DNA from: Crossiella sp. CA-258035
GTDB taxonomy: Bacteria; Actinomycetota; Actinomycetes; Mycobacteriales; Pseudonocardiaceae
Reading direction: 5' to 3'
Length of the DNA: 64,000 nt
NCBI RefSeq assembly: GCF_030064675.1
Contig: NZ_CP116413.1
Span: 5,612,001-5,676,000, forward strand
Shown here: positions 59,807-64,000 of the stretch, in pieces
Position numbering within the stretch: position 1 is the stretch's first letter
Layout: every line of letters begins with the position of its first letter
Made by a program: the position numbers and the translations under genes
The notes under the pieces: generated by a model
What the model was told of the DNA's origin: nothing
Seen by the model: the letters and a program-made list of their open reading frames with translations, nothing else
Databases searched by the model: none

Positions 59807-60796
59807 TTGGCGACGATCAGTGATGTAGCCGCTCGGGCAGGGGTGTCCACCGCGACGGTCTCGCGGGCGTTGAACGGCAAGTCCACCGTGGACCCGGAGC
59901 TGGCGAGCCGGGTCAGGGCGGCGGCGAAGGAGCTCGGGTACCGGCCGAACGGGCTGGCCCGCAACCTGCGCCGGCAGGAGACCGCGGTGCTCGCCTTGAT
60001 CATCTCAGACGTGGAGAACCCGTTCTTCACCGCCATCGCCCGCGGGGTCGAGGACACCGCGCAGGCCGGTGGCTACCAGGTGGTCCTGTGCAACTCCGAT
60101 GAGAACGCGGACAAGGAACGGCGCTACGTCGAGGTGGCGCTGAGCGAGCGGGCCGCGGGCGTGATCGTCTCGCCCTCGGGCCTGCCCGGCGGCCTGGACC
60201 CGCTCTTCGACAGCGGCACGCCGGTGGTCGCGGTGGACCGCAGGGTGCCGGACCGGCCCTGCGACATGGTGCTGGTGCACAGCAGGCAGGGCGCCAGGCA
60301 GGCCACCGAGCACCTCGTGGAGCAGGGGTACCGGCGGGTGGCCTGCCTGACCGGCCCGGCCGGGGTGCCCACCGCCGACGACCGCGCCGCGGGCTACCGG
60401 GACGCGCTGGCCGGGACCGGCCGCCCCGAGCTGTTGTGGCGGGCCGAGTACCGGGCCGCGGGCGCGCAGGTCGCCGCGAAAGAGCTGCTCGGCGGGCCGG
60501 ACCGGCCGGACGCGCTGCTGGTGGGCAACAGCGCGATGGCGGTCGGGGTGCTGGCCGCGATGCGCGAGCTGGGGCTGCGGGCCGGATCGGACCTGGGGCT
60601 GGTGTCCTTCGACGACGCGCCGTGGACCACGCTGCTGGAACCGCAGCTGAGCGTGGTCACCCAGCCCGCCTACCAGATCGGCGTGCAGGCCACCCAGCTG
60701 CTGCTGGCCCGGATCGCCAACCCGGCGCGACTACCGAGCACGGTGACCCTGGACGCCGAGGTCATCGTGCGCGGCAGCTCACTGCGGTCACCATGA
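59807..60796 (+). CDS. LacI-family regulator
   Basis: 329 residues: the N-terminal helix-turn-helix ATISDVAARAGVSTATVSRALNG and hinge YRPNGLARNLRR, then a periplasmic-binding-like sugar domain (LIISDVENPFFTAIARGVEDTA, VSFDDAPWTTLLEPQLSVVTQPAYQIG). TTG 59807 is chosen because homology starts there and AAGGGG lies 9 nt upstream; GTG 59768 is an alternative. Likely sugar-responsive. Copy GTCCACCGTGGAC (59881-59893) of the recurrent palindrome lies inside. Confidence 0.92.
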   Translation: MATISDVAARAGVSTATVSRALNGKSTVDPELASRVRAAAKELGYRPNGLARNLRRQETAVLALIISDVENPFFTAIARGVEDTAQAGGYQVVLCNSDENADKERRYVEVALSERAAGVIVSPSGLPGGLDPLFDSGTPVVAVDRRVPDRPCDMVLVHSRQGARQATEHLVEQGYRRVACLTGPAGVPTADDRAAGYRDALAGTGRPELLWRAEYRAAGAQVAAKELLGGPDRPDALLVGNSAMAVGVLAAMRELGLRAGSDLGLVSFDDAPWTTLLEPQLSVVTQPAYQIGVQATQLLLARIANPARLPSTVTLDAEVIVRGSSLRSP

Positions 60797-62611
60797 CGCG
60801 GGGCAGTACCGCTCGGACACGTTGGTCTGCACGCAGCCCGAGCGGAAGTCCGCCCGCATCCGCAGCAGACCGTTGCCGAACTCGGTCTCCTGCACCAGCG
60901 GATCGCCGTTCACCCACCTGAACCCGGTCATCGCCTCCGCGCCGGCGAGCCTGTGCAGCGGCGAGAACGCCCGGTGCAGCTCGGCGATCCGTTCGCCGCG
61001 CCGGTCCAGCTCGCCCTTGTCCAGCACCAGGTTCGGCGGGGTGTTGTACAGCATCGCGAGCAGGATGCGGTCCTTGGCCAGCGCGGGCAGCTTGGACAGC
61101 GGCAGCTCCCAGCGGTCGGTGGCGACCAGCGAGTCGTGCAGCACGGTCTGGTACAGCGGGACCCGCACCGCCGGGTCGAACATGAACCGGGTCAGCTCGG
61201 CGGAGAGCTCCACCGGCTTGAAGAAGAACGCGGGTGCTTTCTCCGGATACCAAGCGCCCCAACCCTTCTGCTCGGCCCAGAGCGCGTCGGTGACCGGGGT
61301 GAGCGAGCCGTGGTTGAAGGCCAGCACCCGGTTCGCCCAGCCCGCCGCGGTCTCCGAGCCGAGCACCAGGCCGCGTTCGCCGGAGAGGTAGGTCATCCGG
61401 GCCAGGCGGTTGCGGCGGTCCTGTTCCTGGGTCATCGGATGGGCCGGTGAGTGGTCGTCGAAGAGCTGGCCCGCGGCGTCCACGTCCAGGAAGTAGGTCT
61501 CGGTCCCGTTGGCGGTCCACTTGCGAACCCGGTCCCGGTAGACCTCGCTGCTCAGCGCGGCCGTGCTGAGGTAGCAGCCGCGGCCGCCGAAGCCTGTCTG
61601 CGGGCTGCCGTCGGCCTTGCGCACGCAGCCCTCCGGCCACAGCTTGCCCGGCCAGACCGAGCCCGGGTTGTCCGCGGTGGCCGGGTCCTGGGCGTTGTCC
61701 CAGGAGTCGTAGGGTCCGGTTAGGAAGCCCGCCTCCCTGGCCGCGGTGATCGCCTCCTCGCTCATCGGTTCGCCGTCGTAGCCCAACCAGAGCCGGTCCA
61801 GGCCAAGCTCCTTGAGCCTGCGCACGCCCTCGACCTTCCTGGCTTGACCCCAGCCATAGGCGTGCAGCGCGCCGAGCAGCTTGCCGACCGCCGGGTTGGC
61901 TCTGATCTTCTCCTTCAGGTTTCCCAGCCCGCCCTTGGCGGCCAGGAACCGGCGGTAGTCCGCGGCGGCGGCGACCGGTGAGCCGTCGATGAGTCCGATG
62001 TCGACGGTGAACTCCGGCGTCCGCTCGTCGAACCGGTGTTCCGCGGTCGCCTGCAACCTGTTGTCCACAGTGGACACATCCAGTTCGGTGCCGATGTCGT
62101 TGGACACCAGGTAGCTCACCCCACGCCCGGCCAGCTGCTGACCCCAGAACGGCAGCGTCATCCCGTCGGTCATCGCCACCTTGCCCAGCCGGTCGGCCCA
62201 CCAGGTGTCCCGCACCGGCACGGACAGGCCCTCGCCACGGGGCAGCACCAGTCGGTCAGTAGCGGGATCGGCTCCGGTGACCGGCCAGCGCAGGCTCCCC
62301 GATCCACCGTGCACGGTCACCCGCAACCGGCCGTCCCGCACCCCGGCCCGGACCCGGTAGCCGCGCTCGGGGTACTGCCAGCTCACGCCGTCCCCGTTGC
62401 GCCGCAAGCCCTCCACCCGGCCCAACCCGTCAACGCCCCGCGACACCAGCGCCGCGCCGGTGATCTCCATTGTGGACGGATCGACCAGCACGGCCCCGCC
62501 TGCCAGCGAGAACCGCAGCAGGTTCACCGGTTCCGCGTTGGCCGGGAGAGCCGCCAGCAACAGGGCGAGGGCGAGTCCGCCGGACACCATTCGTTCACGT
62601 GATCTTCGCAT
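60788..62611 (-). CDS. Secreted glycoside-hydrolase-like protein
   Basis: 607 residues. Signal peptide (GGLALALLLAALPANA) followed by a beta-sandwich N-terminal domain and a TIM-barrel-like region: LWLGYDGEPMSEEAITAAREAGFLTGPYDSWDN, TYFLDVDAAGQLFDDHSP (acidic residues, a candidate nucleophile), SERGLVLGSETAAGW. This resembles clan-related glycosidases of the GH101/GH129 or alpha-galactosidase kind, but I cannot assign a family with confidence. A C-terminal disulfide is likely (SGCVQTN...YCPAS). It overlaps the convergent LacI gene by 9 bp. Confidence 0.75.
   Translation of the reverse strand: MRRSRERMVSGGLALALLLAALPANAEPVNLLRFSLAGGAVLVDPSTMEITGAALVSRGVDGLGRVEGLRRNGDGVSWQYPERGYRVRAGVRDGRLRVTVHGGSGSLRWPVTGADPATDRLVLPRGEGLSVPVRDTWWADRLGKVAMTDGMTLPFWGQQLAGRGVSYLVSNDIGTELDVSTVDNRLQATAEHRFDERTPEFTVDIGLIDGSPVAAAADYRRFLAAKGGLGNLKEKIRANPAVGKLLGALHAYGWGQARKVEGVRRLKELGLDRLWLGYDGEPMSEEAITAAREAGFLTGPYDSWDNAQDPATADNPGSVWPGKLWPEGCVRKADGSPQTGFGGRGCYLSTAALSSEVYRDRVRKWTANGTETYFLDVDAAGQLFDDHSPAHPMTQEQDRRNRLARMTYLSGERGLVLGSETAAGWANRVLAFNHGSLTPVTDALWAEQKGWGAWYPEKAPAFFFKPVELSAELTRFMFDPAVRVPLYQTVLHDSLVATDRWELPLSKLPALAKDRILLAMLYNTPPNLVLDKGELDRRGERIAELHRAFSPLHRLAGAEAMTGFRWVNGDPLVQETEFGNGLLRMRADFRSGCVQTNVSERYCPASW
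62062..62076. repeat. Copy of recurrent palindrome TGTCCAC-N-GTGGACA
   Basis: Exact TGTCCACAGTGGACA inside the glycosidase-like gene; another partial copy lies at 62467-62477. Confidence 0.65.
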
Positions 62612-62674
62612 TCGGTCACCATGTCGGGTGCAGATGAGAGTCGGGTGAGAATCCCTTGGCTACCATCGAAGGCG

Positions 62675-63343
62675 ATGCGGGTACTGGTGGCTGAGGACGA
62701 CGACGCGGTGCGCACGGCGGTCGAGCTGGCGCTGAGCGCCGAGGGCCACGAGGTGCGCTCGGTGACCGACGGCGGACTCGCGCTGGCCGAGATCGCGGAC
62801 TGGCGGCCGGACGGGGTGGTGCTGGACCTGCTGATGCCCTTCACTGACGGCCTCACCGTGTGCCGCCGGTTGCGGGCGGGCGGTGACCGGACCCCGGTCC
62901 TGGTGCTGACCGCGCGGGACGCGGTCGGCGACCGGATCGCCGGACTGGACGCCGGGGCCGATGACTACCTGGTCAAGCCGTTCGACCTGGCCGAGCTGCT
63001 GGCCAGGGTGCGCGCGCTGCTGCGGCGGGCCTACCCCGAGGACCCGGCGGTCCTGCAGCACGGGGACCTCACCGTGGACACCGGGGCCAGGCTGGTGCGG
63101 CGCGGGGACCGGCGGATCGAGTTGAGCCGCACCGAGTTCGCGCTGCTGGAGGTGCTGGCGCGGAACGCGGGCCGGGCGCTGCCCCGGGAGTCGATCATCG
63201 ACCGGGTGTGGGGTCCCGGACTGTCCACCGCGAACTCGTTGGCGGTGTACATCCGGTACCTGCGCGGCAAGCTGGAGACCCCCGGCGAGCCCCCGTTGCT
63301 GCATACCGTGCGGGGTATTGGTTATCGACTGGGTGACCCGTGA
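62675..63343 (+). CDS. OmpR-family response regulator
   Basis: 222 residues: receiver with VAEDDDAVR acidic pair, phospho-acceptor in VVLDLLMPFTDG, Lys in DDYLVKPFD, then an OmpR winged helix (RTEFALLEVLARNAGRALPRESIIDRVWG). It resembles MprA/PrrA of actinobacteria. The ATG at 62675 has GAAGG only 2 nt upstream, unusually close. Its stop overlaps the sensor kinase start by 4 nt (GTGA). Confidence 0.93.
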   Translation: MRVLVAEDDDAVRTAVELALSAEGHEVRSVTDGGLALAEIADWRPDGVVLDLLMPFTDGLTVCRRLRAGGDRTPVLVLTARDAVGDRIAGLDAGADDYLVKPFDLAELLARVRALLRRAYPEDPAVLQHGDLTVDTGARLVRRGDRRIELSRTEFALLEVLARNAGRALPRESIIDRVWGPGLSTANSLAVYIRYLRGKLETPGEPPLLHTVRGIGYRLGDP

Positions 63344-64000
63344 GGCGCCGATGGCCGTTGCGCGTCAGAATCGCAGTCACCGGCGCGGTGGCGGTCGCGC
63401 TGACGTCCACGGCGATGGCTGCGGCCGCCTACCTGCTGATAGCTAGTGAACTGCACCGATCGACCGACCTGGGTTTACAACGGGAGGTGACTCGGCTGAA
63501 ACGCGCGGCCCCCGACGCCTGGATCCCCGCCGGCCCCTGCGAGTTCATCACCGCGCCCGCGTGCGCGCAGAAGGTGACCGCGGACGGGCGCATCACCGAC
63601 GACGCCGGACTGCCGGTCACCGAGGAGACCCGCGCGGTCGCCGCGGGCCACCGGACCGCCTTCTTCAGCGCCGCCACCATCGGCGGCCACCCGGTGCGGA
63701 TGCTCACCTCCCCGCTGGCCGAGGGACTGGCGGTGCAGGTCGCGGTCCGCTCCGACCGCACCGACGACAGCCTCACCCGGATCGGCTGGGCGCTCATCGG
63801 CGCCGGGCTGGTCGGCGTCGCGGTGGCCGCCGCGGCCGGATACCTGGTGGCGCGCACCGGTTTGCGGCCGGTGGCCACGCTGACCGAGGCGGCCGAGCGG
63901 GTGGCGGCGAGCCGGGATCCGCAGGCGCGCATCGAGGTCAACGGCGCGGACGAGCTGGCCCGGCTCTCCGCCGGGTTCAACACCATGCTCGCCGAACTGG
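63340..64000 (+). CDS. Sensor histidine kinase, partial (MprB-like)
   Basis: Runs off the right edge; about 220 codons seen. Start GTG 63340 overlaps the regulator stop. A membrane helix near residues 10-34 (VTGAVAVALTSTAMAAAAYLLIA), a periplasmic sensor part with two Cys (GPCEFITAPAC), a second helix near 148-166, then a HAMP domain (RTGLRPVATLTEAAERVAASRDPQARIEVNGADELARL). The kinase core lies beyond the window. Confidence 0.9.
   Translation, partial: MRRRWPLRVRIAVTGAVAVALTSTAMAAAAYLLIASELHRSTDLGLQREVTRLKRAAPDAWIPAGPCEFITAPACAQKVTADGRITDDAGLPVTEETRAVAAGHRTAFFSAATIGGHPVRMLTSPLAEGLAVQVAVRSDRTDDSLTRIGWALIGAGLVGVAVAAAAGYLVARTGLRPVATLTEAAERVAASRDPQARIEVNGADELARLSAGFNTMLAEL

Noticed and set aside
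1-64000. Mobile element or genomic island covering the window
   Set aside because: No integrase, transposase, att-like repeats at a tRNA gene or phage genes; composition is even except for 47.2-48.8 kb.

Overview
The window is chromosomal DNA of a high-GC actinomycete. Most codons end in G or C, GTG starts are common, and the window encodes a mycothiol-dependent formaldehyde dehydrogenase, SARP/AfsR and LAL-type regulators, a secreted AroQ-gamma chorismate mutase and an ESX-type toxin module. The gene mix and a recurrent palindrome TGTCCAC-N-GTGGACA suggest a Pseudonocardiaceae-like organism; that placement is inference. I see no tRNA, rRNA, transposase, integrase or CRISPR array.

Left part (1-8.9 kb): a compact gene set that looks like an undescribed pyrimidine/pterin-derived pathway. 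It holds a stand-alone GTP cyclohydrolase II whose catalytic tyrosine position is His109, a creatininase-family hydrolase (the family of the archaeal FAPy deformylase ArfB), a RibD-C-type reductase, a PTPS/QueD-family protein lacking the catalytic Cys, a medium-chain dehydrogenase, a GT4 glycosyltransferase, a methyltransferase, a CDP-alcohol phosphatidyltransferase, a YbhN/LPG-synthase-type membrane protein, a DoxX protein and, at the edge, a membrane sulfatase-fold phosphotransferase. Together they suggest an archaeal-style route GTP -> FAPy -> diaminopyrimidine -> reduced product, which is then modified and perhaps attached to a lipid.

8.9-25.7 kb: an AfsR-type regulator, a cytosine-permease-like transporter, a TetR/isochorismatase unit divergent from an EamA exporter with two operator palindromes, secreted chorismate mutase, DUF2630, an operon of a methyltransferase and a hydrolase-OsmC fusion, a secreted alpha-carbonic anhydrase, a large LAL regulator, an ESX-type toxin/immunity set (NucA/NucB-like nuclease with SUKH-like immunity), DUF309 and a second SARP regulator.

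25.7-36.8 kb: a ricin-type lectin, a cation/H+ exchanger behind a yybP-ykoY manganese riboswitch, an ArsR-type metal sensor, small secreted and lipocalin-like proteins, an FAD monooxygenase with its TetR regulator, a LysR regulator divergent from a Tat-exported multicopper oxidase, and SDR/TetR and NmrA/HxlR divergent pairs. The NmrA gene appears frameshifted at its 3' end.

36.8-48.8 kb: a 1365-residue STAND NTPase, a D-2-hydroxyacid dehydrogenase, an FHA protein, a MacB/FtsX-type ABC exporter, and a two-component system whose kinase and regulator genes are separated by about 870 bp of G-rich tandem-repeat DNA.

48.8-64 kb: an SGNH hydrolase, a DUF4334 protein, two tandem LuxR-type regulators without ATPase domains, a Na+/H+ antiporter, a uridine-kinase pseudogene, a subtilisin-type secreted protease, the MscR/metallo-hydrolase formaldehyde operon, a LacI regulator, a secreted glycosidase-like protein, and an OmpR/HK two-component pair cut by the right edge. 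Genes are packed tightly, and ten convergent pairs overlap at their 3' ends.
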